This document shows, piece by piece, positions 53,156 through 63,557 of a stretch of 64,000 nucleotides of DNA. The position numbers were made by a program, and so were the translations under genes. This DNA is from Actinomadura kijaniata NBRC 14229 (GTDB taxonomy: Bacteria; Actinomycetota; Actinomycetes; Streptosporangiales; Streptosporangiaceae). Where the stretch lies: the NCBI RefSeq assembly GCF_001552175.1, contig NZ_BCQR01000033.1, positions 1 to 64,000 on the forward strand, read 5' to 3'. Position 1 is the stretch's first letter. The number at the start of each line of letters is the position of its first letter. The notes beneath the pieces are model-generated. The model did not search any database, was not told the DNA's origin, and saw only the letters and a program-made list of their open reading frames with translations.

Positions 53156-54468
53156 GTCGGCGACACCTTCCGCGCCAGCGCCCGCGCCAGCGGATGGACG
53201 GCCGCCAGCGCCGCCGCCGGTCCGGGCCGTCGCCGCGCGACCAGCGCGGCCTGGAGCGGCACCAGCCCGAGGATCCCCGCCCCGACGGCGGCCCGCACCC
53301 GCCCGGCCCGGGGATCCCGGACCACGTGGATCTGGGCCCCACCGACGAGCACCGCATACCTCGCCGCGAGCCCCACGGCCAGCACCGCACGCGCGTTCCG
53401 CCCCCGGCCCCCGTCCAGAGCCGCACCGTCCCGCAGGCCCGCACCACCACGCCACACCGCACCACCACGCCACACCGCACCACCACGGAGACCCGCACCA
53501 CCACGGAGAGCCACACCACCACGGAGACCCGCACCATCGTGTGGAGCCACATCACCGCGCCACGCCGCACCGTCGCGTGGAGCCACATCACCGCGTAGAG
53601 CCGCACCACCGCGTAGAGCCGCACCACCGCGTAGAGCCGCACCACCGCGTGGAGCCGCACCACCGCGTGGAGCCGCACCATCGGGTGGAGTCTCGCGGCT
53701 TGTCAGGGCCGTGCCGAAGTGGGGAGCGACGGCCGTCAGCAGGTCCAGCCCATGGGTGAGGGCAGTGGTGACACGCCGTCCGGCCCCGTTCGGAGCCGTG
53801 TCAACGTGAGGAGCGCCGGTCGTCGGCAAGGCCGCCCCGCCTCTGAGGGTGGTCGCGGTGTGATGTCTGGGACTGGTCGGGTTTGTGTCGTTGGGTGGGA
53901 CTGTTCTGCGATGGAGGGCGCTGAGCGTCGCGAGGGCCGTCGCGGTGGCCGTGGTCACCAGGGCCGCCGCCGCGTCGGGGCGGCGGCCGCCGTGGACCTC
54001 GCCCCGGCTGAGGAGGGTGATCCCCAGCGTGTGGACGGCGACGGCCGCCACCGCCTCGGGGCGGGCGCCGCCCATGAGGACGTCCAGGCCGCGCGCCGTC
54101 GCCATCGCCGCCGGGCCCAGCGGGGTGTTCTTCAGCTTCAGGTCGTAGGCCCAGACGACGGCGGCCAGCGGGACGGCGACCCGCGCGCGGCCGTGGAGCG
54201 TGGCCAGCGCCACCCCGGCGCCGGTGAGGCCCGTGGCGACGCCCAGGGCCTGCCAGGGGCGCACCCGGCCCGACGGGATCGGGCGCTCGGGACGCTCCGC
54301 GGCGTCCAGGTCCCGGTCGGCGTAGTCGTTGAGCGCCATCCCCGCCCAGTACAGGCACACCGACGCCAGGGGCAGGACCGGGCCGCGCGTCCCTCCGGCG
54401 AGGGTGTCGCCGAGCACCGTCAACGCGGCCGGGGCCCGCACCAGCTCGGCGAGGTCGCGCCCGTTCAC
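53152..54468 (-). CDS. eboC: EboC-like UbiA-family prenyltransferase (SCO3242 type) with expanded central linker
   Basis: 438 residues; relatives are near 290-330. Helical UbiA part: LVRAPAALTVLGDTLAG, the prenyl-diphosphate Asp motif NDYADRDLDAAERPERPIPSGRV, a second motif region YDLKLKNTPLGPAAMATARGLDVLMGG, then helices to about residue 190. A polar, Arg/Gly/Ala/His linker (about 190-355) follows, of which about 90 residues come from fifteen 18-bp repeats (RGGAAL-like hexapeptides). The last helices are ARAVLAVGLAARYAVLVGGAQIHV and AAVGAGILGLVPLQAALVA. So the repeat lies between helices in what should be a loop. GTG start overlaps the inositol synthase stop (GTGA). Confidence 0.88.
   Translation of the reverse strand: MNGRDLAELVRAPAALTVLGDTLAGGTRGPVLPLASVCLYWAGMALNDYADRDLDAAERPERPIPSGRVRPWQALGVATGLTGAGVALATLHGRARVAVPLAAVVWAYDLKLKNTPLGPAAMATARGLDVLMGGARPEAVAAVAVHTLGITLLSRGEVHGGRRPDAAAALVTTATATALATLSALHRRTVPPNDTNPTSPRHHTATTLRGGAALPTTGAPHVDTAPNGAGRRVTTALTHGLDLLTAVAPHFGTALTSRETPPDGAAPRGGAAPRGGAALRGGAALRGGAALRGDVAPRDGAAWRGDVAPHDGAGLRGGVALRGGAGLRGGAVWRGGAVWRGGAGLRDGAALDGGRGRNARAVLAVGLAARYAVLVGGAQIHVVRDPRAGRVRAAVGAGILGLVPLQAALVARRRPGPAAALAAVHPLARALARKVSPT
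53423..53692. repeat. Tandem array of fifteen 18-bp units inside eboC
   Basis: 270 bp, units of the type GCACCACCGCGTGGAGCC with point variants, exactly in register from 53423 to 53692 (plus-strand reading). All units are in frame with eboC and encode hexapeptides such as RGGAAL and RGGAGL. Confidence 0.95.
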
Positions 54469-55607
54469 CGGGCCTCCCCCAGGCCGGCGGCCCAGCGCCT
54501 CAGCGTCTCGTACTGGAGCACCAGGCGGTGCTCACCGGAGCCGACCGGATCCTTGAAGAAGAAGCCCAGCTCGGGCAGGGGGCCCGCGCCGCCCGTCTCG
54601 TGGGACCGCGCCACCAGCCGCGCCAGGTCCAGCACGAGGGGGGCCGCCAGCGCCGAGTCGCACCCCTGCCACGTGAACTGGAGCGTCATCCCCACCCCGA
54701 GGAACCCCTCGAACCGCACGTGGTCCCAGGCGGTCTTCCACTCGCCCATCGCCGGGACGTGGTCGATGTGGGTCTCCCCCTCGACCGGCCGCCCGAGGAT
54801 CTCCCGCAGGGCCCGGTCCTTGGAGGCGGTCTTGCTCGCCCGCGCCGCCGGGTCGGCGAGGGTGGCCCCGTCACCGCCGCCCAGCAGGTTGGTCCCCGAC
54901 CAGGCCCGCACGTCCAGGGCCCGCGCCGCGAACATCGGGGCCAGCGCCGTCTTCACCAGCGTCTCGCCGGTCTTGGCGTCGCTTCCGGCGTAGGGCACCC
55001 CGCGCTCGCGGGCGAACCGTTCCAACGCGGGCAGCCGGATGCCGGGCGAGGGCGTGAAGTCGACGTATCCGCAGCCCGCGGTGATGGCCGCGTACGCGTA
55101 GAGCGAGCTGGGCGGCAGCGGCGTCCCCGTCCGCATCGCGTTCCGCAACGCCGCGAGGTCGTCGTGTTCGGCGCGCGGCTCGCGGGGAGACTCGGTGGAG
55201 GCGACGTTGACGACCACGACGCGGTCCAGCCCGTGCCGTTCGCGGAACGCCGTGACGTCCGCGGCGAGCCGCGCCGCCTCGGTCGCCTGCCCGCCCCTCG
55301 ACTCCGTGCCGGGGCGGATCTCGGCGTCCGCCGCGGCCAGCTCGTCCCGGACGGCCTCCACCAGCCGCGCGGGGATCACCCCGGCCTGCGCCAGCGCCTC
55401 CGCGCGCTTCGGCAGCGGCGTCTCCACCACGTCGTGGCCGCCGAAGACCAGCGCCGACCACGGCGCCAGCCCCGCCCCCGCGAAGTCCGGCGTCTCCGTC
55501 ACGCACCCCACCGGCGGGACCAGGCCCGCCCGGAGCGCCGCGGCCCCCGCCACGGCCGTCGTCGCCACCGAACCGCGCGCGCCGACCAGCCAGATCCCGA
55601 CCCCCAC
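54465..55607 (-). CDS. Inositol-3-phosphate synthase-like protein, first gene of the Ebo-like operon
   Basis: 380 residues. NAD-binding start GIWLVGARGSVATTAVAGAAAL, VTETPDFAGAGLAPWSALVFGGHDVVETPL, VVNVASTESPREPRAEHDDL, VDFTPSPGIRLPALERFARERGVPYAGSDAKTGETLVKTALAPMFAARALDVRAWSGTNLLGGGDGATLADPAARASKTASKDRAL and a C-terminal DPVGSGEHRLVLQYE. It should cyclise glucose-6-phosphate to inositol-phosphate or a related cyclitol phosphate. GTG 55607 begins the first strand; the frame extends upstream without homology. The promoter should be in 55608-55797; no clear box was seen. Confidence 0.88.
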   Translation of the reverse strand: MGVGIWLVGARGSVATTAVAGAAALRAGLVPPVGCVTETPDFAGAGLAPWSALVFGGHDVVETPLPKRAEALAQAGVIPARLVEAVRDELAAADAEIRPGTESRGGQATEAARLAADVTAFRERHGLDRVVVVNVASTESPREPRAEHDDLAALRNAMRTGTPLPPSSLYAYAAITAGCGYVDFTPSPGIRLPALERFARERGVPYAGSDAKTGETLVKTALAPMFAARALDVRAWSGTNLLGGGDGATLADPAARASKTASKDRALREILGRPVEGETHIDHVPAMGEWKTAWDHVRFEGFLGVGMTLQFTWQGCDSALAAPLVLDLARLVARSHETGGAGPLPELGFFFKDPVGSGEHRLVLQYETLRRWAAGLGEAR

Positions 55608-55797
55608 CGGCCACCCCCGTGGACTCAGGCCACGGCCGTCCGGCCGCGGTCCATGGTTCGCCGGGCGCGCGACGGCCCCACCAGGAACGGCCGGGCCGTC
55701 GCACACCGCCTGTTTCCGGTGTAACTCGGAACGGTCGAACGCGGACCCGGCAAGACCGTTAGCGGCCATCCGCGGGCGGTCCCGGGTGGGAGGACGG

Positions 55798-55833
55798 CGA
55801 GAAGGCCCGCACCGGACGGTGCGGGCCTTCTCG
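55798..55833 (-). terminator. Terminator of clpC
   Basis: Perfect 16-bp stem CGAGAAGGCCCGCACC / GGTGCGGGCCTTCTCG with a GGAC loop, 14 bp after the clpC stop. It separates clpC from the Ebo-like operon that begins at 55607. Confidence 0.88.
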
Positions 55834-55847
55834 GTGGCCTCGGGCGG

Positions 55848-58361
<2,514 letters not shown>

Positions 58362-58531
58362 CTCGTCGCTCCTCACAGAGCGGTTGGGCAGAGTCCGGAA
58401 CGTCCGGACCTGTCCTTCCGCATGCTAGCCCGCCCCGAGGAGGCCGCCCGGTGCACTCCCACCAGGAGACGTTCCCCAGCTAAGCGCTGTTCAGTCTCAT
58501 CCAACTACCGCATCGGTGCGTCATGTTCCCG

Positions 58532-58549
58532 CTACGCCGCAAGCGAACG
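58532..58549 (-). promoter_or_regulatory. ClgR-like operator, clpC-proximal
   Basis: Minus strand reads CGTTCGCTTGCGGCGTAG, matching 16 of 18 positions of the corynebacterial ClgR consensus WNNWCGCYNANRGCGWWS. About 170 bp before the clpC start. Confidence 0.6.
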
Positions 58550-58651
58550 GGGCTTTTTCGCAGGTGGCCCACGGAGCACCGTGCGGATTGCCGAATGGCC
58601 CCTGTACTGCCCGTCCGCACAGATCCCATGCCCGGCGCGACCGACAAATCG

Positions 58652-58669
58652 CTACGCCACAAGCGAACG
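58652..58669 (-). promoter_or_regulatory. ClgR-like operator, distal copy
   Basis: Minus strand CGTTCGCTTGTGGCGTAG, differing by one base from the proximal site, exactly 120 bp away. It overlaps the start of the hairpin after lsr2. Confidence 0.55.
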
Positions 58670-58695
58670 GCCCGCCCCACATCGGAGACGGGCCG
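58668..58695 (-). terminator. Hairpin after lsr2
   Basis: Inverted repeat CGGCCCG ... CGGGCCG with a 14-nt loop, about 20 bp after the lsr2 stop; no T tract. Confidence 0.45.
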
Positions 58696-58713
58696 CATGA
58701 CCGGACCGGCGTG

Positions 58714-59043
58714 TCAGTTGGCGGCCTCGTACTGCTCGATCACGTTCTGCGGGATTCGGCCACGCTCATTGACCTTGATGCCCCGGGCCTTGGCCCAGGC
58801 GCGGATCTCGGCACTGCGCTCGCGGTTGGAACCGGTACGGGCCGCACCGCGACGACCACGGCGGGCGGTACCCGCCTTGCGCGACTTCTCCACGAACGGC
58901 TGCAGAGAATCCCGCAGCTTCTTCGCGTTGGCGCCACTGAGGTCGATCTCGTAGGAGGCGCCGTCGATCGAGAACGATACGGTCTCGTCCGCCTCGCCAC
59001 CGTCGAGGTCGTCGACGAGAAGCACCTGAACCTTCTGTGCCAT
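58714..59043 (-). CDS. lsr2: Nucleoid-associated silencer Lsr2
   Basis: 109 residues. N-terminal oligomerisation domain MAQKVQVLLVDDLDGGEADETVSFSIDGASYEIDLS and C-terminal DNA-binding domain with EIRAWAKARGIKVNERGRIPQNVIEQYEAAN, where RGR is the AT-hook-like clamp for the minor groove. A xenogeneic silencer that binds AT-rich DNA. ATG 59043 begins the family start. It lies next to clpC, the usual place in actinobacteria. Confidence 0.97.
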   Translation of the reverse strand: MAQKVQVLLVDDLDGGEADETVSFSIDGASYEIDLSGANAKKLRDSLQPFVEKSRKAGTARRGRRGAARTGSNRERSAEIRAWAKARGIKVNERGRIPQNVIEQYEAAN

Positions 59044-59088
59044 GGGGACAGACCTTTCAGCCGGAGCAAACTGCATTCGGTTGACAAA

Positions 59089-59116
59089 GATATACCGCGC
59101 TACCGAGCGATGACAA
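59089..59116 (-). promoter_or_regulatory. Promoter of lsr2
   Basis: Minus strand TTGTCA (59111-59116), 16-nt spacer, TATATC (59089-59094), about 45 bp before the ATG, in a conspicuously AT-richer stretch that could also attract Lsr2 itself. Confidence 0.6.
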
Positions 59117-59129
59117 TTCAACACTCACG

Positions 59130-59880
59130 ATGAACTTCCCTTCCCCCCTGGTAACTCATCGTAATCACCGGTGCGGACGAATCTTCGAAGGGGTGCCCGG
59201 GGCACGGAGGCGGCGGGCCGTATGAATTGTCCGCCCATGCGGGCAGGGCGTTTTCGAGGGGTGACGCAGGTCACCGGGGCGCCGCCGACCAGGGGCGGGA
59301 TCATGTATGGGGCCCGGGAAATGGGCCCTCGGGCCCCCTTAACGGGTGGGGCAACACCCACCACGACGCCAACGATTAACCCTGACGTAACGACACTAAC
59401 CACCCTGTCGGGGCCGGTCGCGGCCGGGTGCGCCCCGGGCGCGGCCGACGCCGGAACGGCAACGGGTAACGGCGCGGGGCAGGTCACCGAAAATCCCTTG
59501 CCGCCCGTATCGAAGGCTGGCCGAAACCACGCCGCGCGCGACGGCGGGACGCTTGCGGCGTTGCCCACTCCTTTACAGGAGATAAGTCCAGATTGTCACA
59601 TCTGGTGGACGGGGCGGGGAACATCTACAGGGCCGTATCCACAGGGCCACATCCGGGCGCGGTGTTCCGCGCACCGCCGCCGAACGCCGCTTGCCCGCCT
59701 TCTCGCCCGAGGGCCGCCGCTCATCGCTTCCGGCCGTCGCCCCAACGGTTTCCAAAGGCATCCGGTTCCCCGTTCGGAACCCGTTCGGAGTGCCTTCGGA
59801 ACCCGTTCGGAGCGCCTTCGGGGCCCCTTCGCGGCGGGGCGGGACGGCGCATTCCGCCCGCCGATCGGTCTTCGCCGTGA
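59130..59880. other. Gap of about 750 bp between lsr2 and an RDD gene
   Basis: No supported gene. Frames on both strands lack a recognisable domain. Contains a direct repeat TTCGGAACCCGTTCGGAG at 59773-59790 and 59795-59812 (22-bp period). Confidence 0.5.
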
Positions 59881-60561
59881 CTATTGCGGCGACCGCGCTT
59901 TGACAACGAGCGTTCCCGCCAGACGGTCATGAACGGCCTGACGAAGCCGGCCGTCGCCGGGCAGGCCGAAACCGCCGCGCCCCCACGAGCCCTCGAAGAC
60001 GGCGGCGGCGTTCACCACCCAGAAGATTCCGGCCGCCACTCCCAGGAACGGCACCGGCCGCACCGTGATCGGCAGCGCGTAGACCGCGGCCCGCAGCACC
60101 GACCGCCCGACGCCGAGCCGGGACGGCGGCGTTCCGCCGCCCGCGTCGATGTCCATGCCGGTGCCCGTCCCGGTGCCCGCGGCGTCGCCCGGGCCGGTGG
60201 GCGGCGGCACACGAACGACCTCGACGCCCGCCACGCGCTTGCCGACCGTCCGGCCCCACAGCGCCAGTTGCACGGCCTCGTAGACCAGCAGGAGGCCCGC
60301 GACGGCCACCGGGGCGGCGACCTCCATCACGCGCCCCGGCAGCGTCTCGCGCATGACCATGACGACGGGCAGGCCGACGACCATCGTGTCGACGATCCGC
60401 GCGAGCAGGCGCTGCCCCGGCTCGGCGAGGACCCGTTCAGCGCCGTCCGCCGCGTCCTCCACGACGGCGTCCGCGACGGTCTCCGCCGCCCCCGGACCGA
60501 CTGAGGGGCCCTCGTCCGGTTCCGGCTCGTCGCGGAGAGGGGTCCCGTGTGCGGCGGTCAT
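59881..60561 (-). CDS. RDD family membrane protein
   Basis: 226 residues. Acidic N-terminus (1-40), then the RDD helix pair LARIVDTMVVGLPVVMVM and VAVAGLLLVYEAVQLALWGRTVGKRVAGVEVVRV, a Gly-rich loop (GTGTGTGMDIDAGGGT) and a C-terminal half (LRAAVYALPITVRPVPFLGVAAGIFWVVNAAAVFEGS, then RLRQAVHDRLAGTLVVKA). RDD proteins are thought to move ions or small solutes. ATG 60561. Second RDD gene upstream. Confidence 0.85.
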   Translation of the reverse strand: MTAAHGTPLRDEPEPDEGPSVGPGAAETVADAVVEDAADGAERVLAEPGQRLLARIVDTMVVGLPVVMVMRETLPGRVMEVAAPVAVAGLLLVYEAVQLALWGRTVGKRVAGVEVVRVPPPTGPGDAAGTGTGTGMDIDAGGGTPPSRLGVGRSVLRAAVYALPITVRPVPFLGVAAGIFWVVNAAAVFEGSWGRGGFGLPGDGRLRQAVHDRLAGTLVVKARSPQ

Positions 60562-60653
60562 CGCGTCCCTCCCAGGCGCGCCGGGTCGGTGTCACCTTCC
60601 GGGGGACGGCCCCCGGACCTGATCCCAGCATCCTCCCGCGCCGGAGGTCCGGA

Positions 60654-61475
60654 TCAGAAGACCTGGGTCTGGTCCGAGTCGCCGTCGCCCTCGTGGTACT
60701 CGTCGGCCCCGACGCGCTCGTCGATCACCACGGTGCCCGCGAACCGGTCGTGCACGGCCTGGCGCAGCGGCTGGTCCCAGATCGCCCACAGATAGGCCAT
60801 CAGCGCGCCGACGCCCGCCACCAGGCACCCGTAGGCCGCATACTCCCAGACCTTCACGGCCAGCACCAGGAAGAGGAACAGGCCGACCTGGTAGCCGACG
60901 TTGTTGATCGCGGCGCGGGTGACGGCCTGCGCGGTGGTCAGCGCCTCCCCGGCCGGGTCGCGCCGCACCACGCCGACGTGCATCAGCCGCTTGCCCAGCG
61001 TCCGGCCCCACATCGACAGCTGCACGGCCTCGTAGACGAACGGCAGCACCGCCAGCACCGCGAACAGCGTGAAGATGATCGGCCAGTTCCAGATGCCGCC
61101 CTCGGAGGCGGCCTTCTTGCCGGAGTCGCCCAGCCCGATCGCGCTCACGGTGATCGGCAGGATCAGCGCGAACCCGAACACCGTGACCAGCAGGTTGTCC
61201 AGCAGCCGGGCCGCGGCGCGGCGGCCGACCGACGCCAGCGGCAGGTCGGCGGCGTCCCCGGAGGAGTAGTCGCCGTACTGGTCGAACGAGCCCTGCTCGG
61301 TCTGGTCGTGCCACTGCTGGGGCTGCTGCTGCCACTGCTGGGTGGCGGGCGGCTGCTGCTGCCGGGGCGGCTGCCACTGGGATCCCTGGTAGTTGGGCGG
61401 CGGGCCGTATCCGCCCCCCGGGGCGGGGCCGCCCGGCGGCGGATACTGTCCGCCGCGGTGGGGGGAATCGCTCAT
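60654..61475 (-). CDS. RDD family membrane protein with Gln/Pro-rich N-terminus
   Basis: 273 residues. First 70 are disordered, rich in Gln, Pro, Gly and Tyr (RQQQPPATQQWQQQPQQW), a tail type often seen on actinobacterial divisome or wall proteins. RDD part: VGRRAAARLLDNLLVTVFGFALILPITV, VYEAVQLSMWGRTLGKRLMHVGVV, NNVGYQVGLFLFLVLAVKVWEY and WDQPLRQAVHDRFAGTVVI. Paralogue of the next gene. ATG 61475, 3 bp from the acetyltransferase stop. Confidence 0.9.
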   Translation of the reverse strand: MSDSPHRGGQYPPPGGPAPGGGYGPPPNYQGSQWQPPRQQQPPATQQWQQQPQQWHDQTEQGSFDQYGDYSSGDAADLPLASVGRRAAARLLDNLLVTVFGFALILPITVSAIGLGDSGKKAASEGGIWNWPIIFTLFAVLAVLPFVYEAVQLSMWGRTLGKRLMHVGVVRRDPAGEALTTAQAVTRAAINNVGYQVGLFLFLVLAVKVWEYAAYGCLVAGVGALMAYLWAIWDQPLRQAVHDRFAGTVVIDERVGADEYHEGDGDSDQTQVF

Positions 61476-61478
61476 CGG

Positions 61479-61991
61479 TCAGTCCTCCAGGCGAAGCAAC
61501 ATGCGGGTATTGCCCAACGTATTCGGCTTGACCCGGTCCAGGTCCAGGAACTCCGCCACGCCCTCGTCGTAGGAGCGCAGCAGTTCCTCGTAGACCTCCG
61601 GGGAGACGGGCGTCCCCAGGATCGGCTCGAAGCCGTGCCGGGCGAAGAAGTCCACCTCGAACGTGAGGCAGAACACCCGTTTGACGCCGAGTTCCCGGGC
61701 CGTCTCCAGAAGTCTCGTCACTATGAGATGACCGATCCCGCGGCCGTGTTCGCCCGGCGCGACGGCGACCGAGCGCACCTCCGCCAGGTCCTCCCACATC
61801 ACGTGCAGCGCCCCGCAGCCGACGACCGTGTTCCCGCGCGGGTCCTCGGCGACCCAGAACTCCTGGACGTCCTCGTACAGCGTCACGGTGGTCTTGCGCA
61901 ACAGGCGGCGGCCCGTTCCGGCGTACAGCCCGATGAGCTCGGCGATCCGCCGCACGTCGGCGGTCCGCGCCCGCCTGATCACCAGCTCCAT
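61479..61991 (-). CDS. Amino-acid N-acetyltransferase (ArgA-like GNAT)
   Basis: 170 residues. GNAT fold: VIRRARTADVRRIAELIGLY, LYEDVQEFWVAEDP, VVGCGALHVMWEDLAEVRSVAVAPGEHGRGIGHLIVTRLLETARELGVKRVFCLTFEVDFFARHGFEPI. Corresponds to the short ArgA (Rv2747-type) that makes N-acetylglutamate for arginine synthesis in actinobacteria. The acetyl-CoA pyrophosphate loop is GEHGRGIG. ATG 61991; a TAGGGT 9 nt upstream suggests an almost leaderless mRNA. Confidence 0.88.
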   Translation of the reverse strand: MELVIRRARTADVRRIAELIGLYAGTGRRLLRKTTVTLYEDVQEFWVAEDPRGNTVVGCGALHVMWEDLAEVRSVAVAPGEHGRGIGHLIVTRLLETARELGVKRVFCLTFEVDFFARHGFEPILGTPVSPEVYEELLRSYDEGVAEFLDLDRVKPNTLGNTRMLLRLED

Positions 61992-62138
61992 GACCAGGCG
62001 ACCCTACCGAACACCGACTCTTTACCGGTCATCGGCACGCCCTTACCCCTGGTACCGGACAGGTGACGCGGAGCGCGCGCCGGCGACCGCGCGGCGCTCC
62101 CCCGCACCGCGCGTCACCTGCGTTTTCTCCCGTTCTGG

Positions 62139-62167
62139 TTGGCAGCGGGTCCGCACTCCGTTAATGT
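62139..62167 (+). promoter_or_regulatory. Promoter of the NlpC/P60 gene
   Basis: TTGGCA (62139-62144), 17-nt spacer, TAATGT (62162-62167). Predicts a leader of about 140 nt before the GTG at 62314. Confidence 0.6.
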
Positions 62168-62248
62168 CCTGCGCTGGTGTCCGCCCCGTCACCGATGACC
62201 CCCGGCGGACCAGGCGTTCCGTCGCCGTGCGACCATCCCGCACGCCGG

Positions 62249-62273
62249 CGGGCGGGACCGCGGGTCCCGCCCG
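62249..62273 (+). promoter_or_regulatory. Strong hairpin in the NlpC/P60 leader
   Basis: CGGGCGGGACC-GCG-GGTCCCGCCCG, a perfect 11-bp stem with 3-nt loop, 28 nt before the SD sequence. Could be an attenuator or mRNA-stability element; no T tract, no known riboswitch core was recognised. Confidence 0.45.
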
Positions 62274-62313
62274 TGCCGGCCGTCCCGGTGAACGGACCAG
62301 GAGAGGAGAACTC

Positions 62314-63303
62314 GTGGAGCCGTCGTGCCCTGACTCGTCTTCCTCGCGATCCGCCACGCGCCGCCGCGCCCTCGCCGTCGTCGTGGCGCTCTCCGCCGCG
62401 CTGGCCGTCCCCGTCGCCCCCCTCGCCCCCGCCCACGCCGACCCCGACGACACCAGGCAGCTCAGCGAGCAGGCCCACCAGCTCGCCGACCAGCTCGAAC
62501 AGCTCACCGAGCAGTACAACGGGCTGAAGGTCCGCCTCCAGCAGACGCAGCGGGCCGCCAAGGTCGCCACCGACAGCGCCAAGCAGCAGGAGAAGACCCT
62601 CGCCGGTCTGCGGGAGAAGATCGGGCGGCTGGCCGCCGTCTCCTACATGCAGAGCGGACCGGACCCGACGCTGTCGTTCGTCGCCTCCCAGGACCCGCAG
62701 GCGATCCTCGACCAGTCCGCCACCCTCACCTACTTCGCCAAGCAGGACGGCACCCAGGTCGCCGAGCTGATGCAGGCGATGCAGTCGGCCGAACGCGCCC
62801 GCCGCACCGCCGACGAGCGCGCCAGGCAGGTCAGGGAGCTGCGCGGCCAGCTCGACCAGCAGCGCACCAAGGTCACCCGGCTGTACGAGCAGGTCCGCGG
62901 CAAGCTCGTGAAGAAGGACCCCAGCCAGCTCGCCAAGCTCCCGGTCGTCGGCACCGGCAAGGGCGCGCAGGCGCTCCGCCTGGCGATGACGAAGATCGGC
63001 CGCCCGTACGTGTGGGGCGCGGCCGGACCGGAGAGCTTCGACTGCTCGGGCCTGGTGATGTGGGCCTACGACAAGGTCGGGATCAACCTGCCGCACTACA
63101 CCGGCAGCCAGTGGAACGCGGGCACGCACATCCCGCGCGACCAGTTGCAGCCGGGCGACCTGGTGTTCTTCTACTCCGACCTGCACCACGTCGGCATGTA
63201 CGTGGGCGACGGCAAGATGCTGCACGCCCCGCAGACCGGCGACGTCGTCAAGATCGCCCCCATCGGGGGCCGCCCGTTCGCCGGAGCCGTGCGGGTGGCC
63301 TGA
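62314..63303 (+). CDS. Secreted NlpC/P60 (C40) peptidoglycan endopeptidase, RipA/CwlS-like
   Basis: 329 residues. Signal peptide (SRSATRRRALAVVVALSAALAVPVAPLAPAHA), a long coiled coil (about residues 45-210, e.g. LADQLEQLTEQYNGLKVRLQQTQRAAK), then the C40 domain: GRPYVWGAAGPESFDCSGLVMWAY (catalytic Cys), HVGMYVGDGKMLHAP (His) and a third polar residue in the following strand. Cleaves D-Glu-mDAP bonds. GTG 62314 with GAGAGGAG upstream. Confidence 0.93.
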   Translation: MEPSCPDSSSSRSATRRRALAVVVALSAALAVPVAPLAPAHADPDDTRQLSEQAHQLADQLEQLTEQYNGLKVRLQQTQRAAKVATDSAKQQEKTLAGLREKIGRLAAVSYMQSGPDPTLSFVASQDPQAILDQSATLTYFAKQDGTQVAELMQAMQSAERARRTADERARQVRELRGQLDQQRTKVTRLYEQVRGKLVKKDPSQLAKLPVVGTGKGAQALRLAMTKIGRPYVWGAAGPESFDCSGLVMWAYDKVGINLPHYTGSQWNAGTHIPRDQLQPGDLVFFYSDLHHVGMYVGDGKMLHAPQTGDVVKIAPIGGRPFAGAVRVA

Positions 63304-63557
63304 ACGAACGCCGGACCCGCCACGCGAAGCGCGCGGTTCCCTTCCGGGCGGGGGGCGCTCCCTCTCCCCCTCCCGGACGCGCGCCGCGCGGGCGTGTCGG
63401 CGCGGGGGCGCGAGACCCCCGGGTGACGCGCCGTCCGCGGCGGCACCGCCTGCAGGGACCTACCTGTCAGTGTTTCGGTGCCGCCGCCGCGGGGACGGAC
63501 GGAGTTCGTCGATCTCGTTCGTTCGTGGGGTCAGATGCTTCGTCGGGTCGGGCCGGA

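Noticed and set aside
51861-53681. 606-codon minus frame spanning eboA, the isomerase and part of eboC
   Set aside because: Out of frame with three clearly recognisable proteins.
59171-59932. 253-codon plus-strand frame in the lsr2-RDD gap
   Set aside because: No start signal or domain; its end runs antisense into the RDD gene.
62041-62313. c-di-AMP (ydaO) riboswitch before the NlpC/P60 gene
   Set aside because: Expected for this gene class, but the conserved core (e.g. GGGGUGAA-type segments) is not seen; only a promoter and hairpin are supported.
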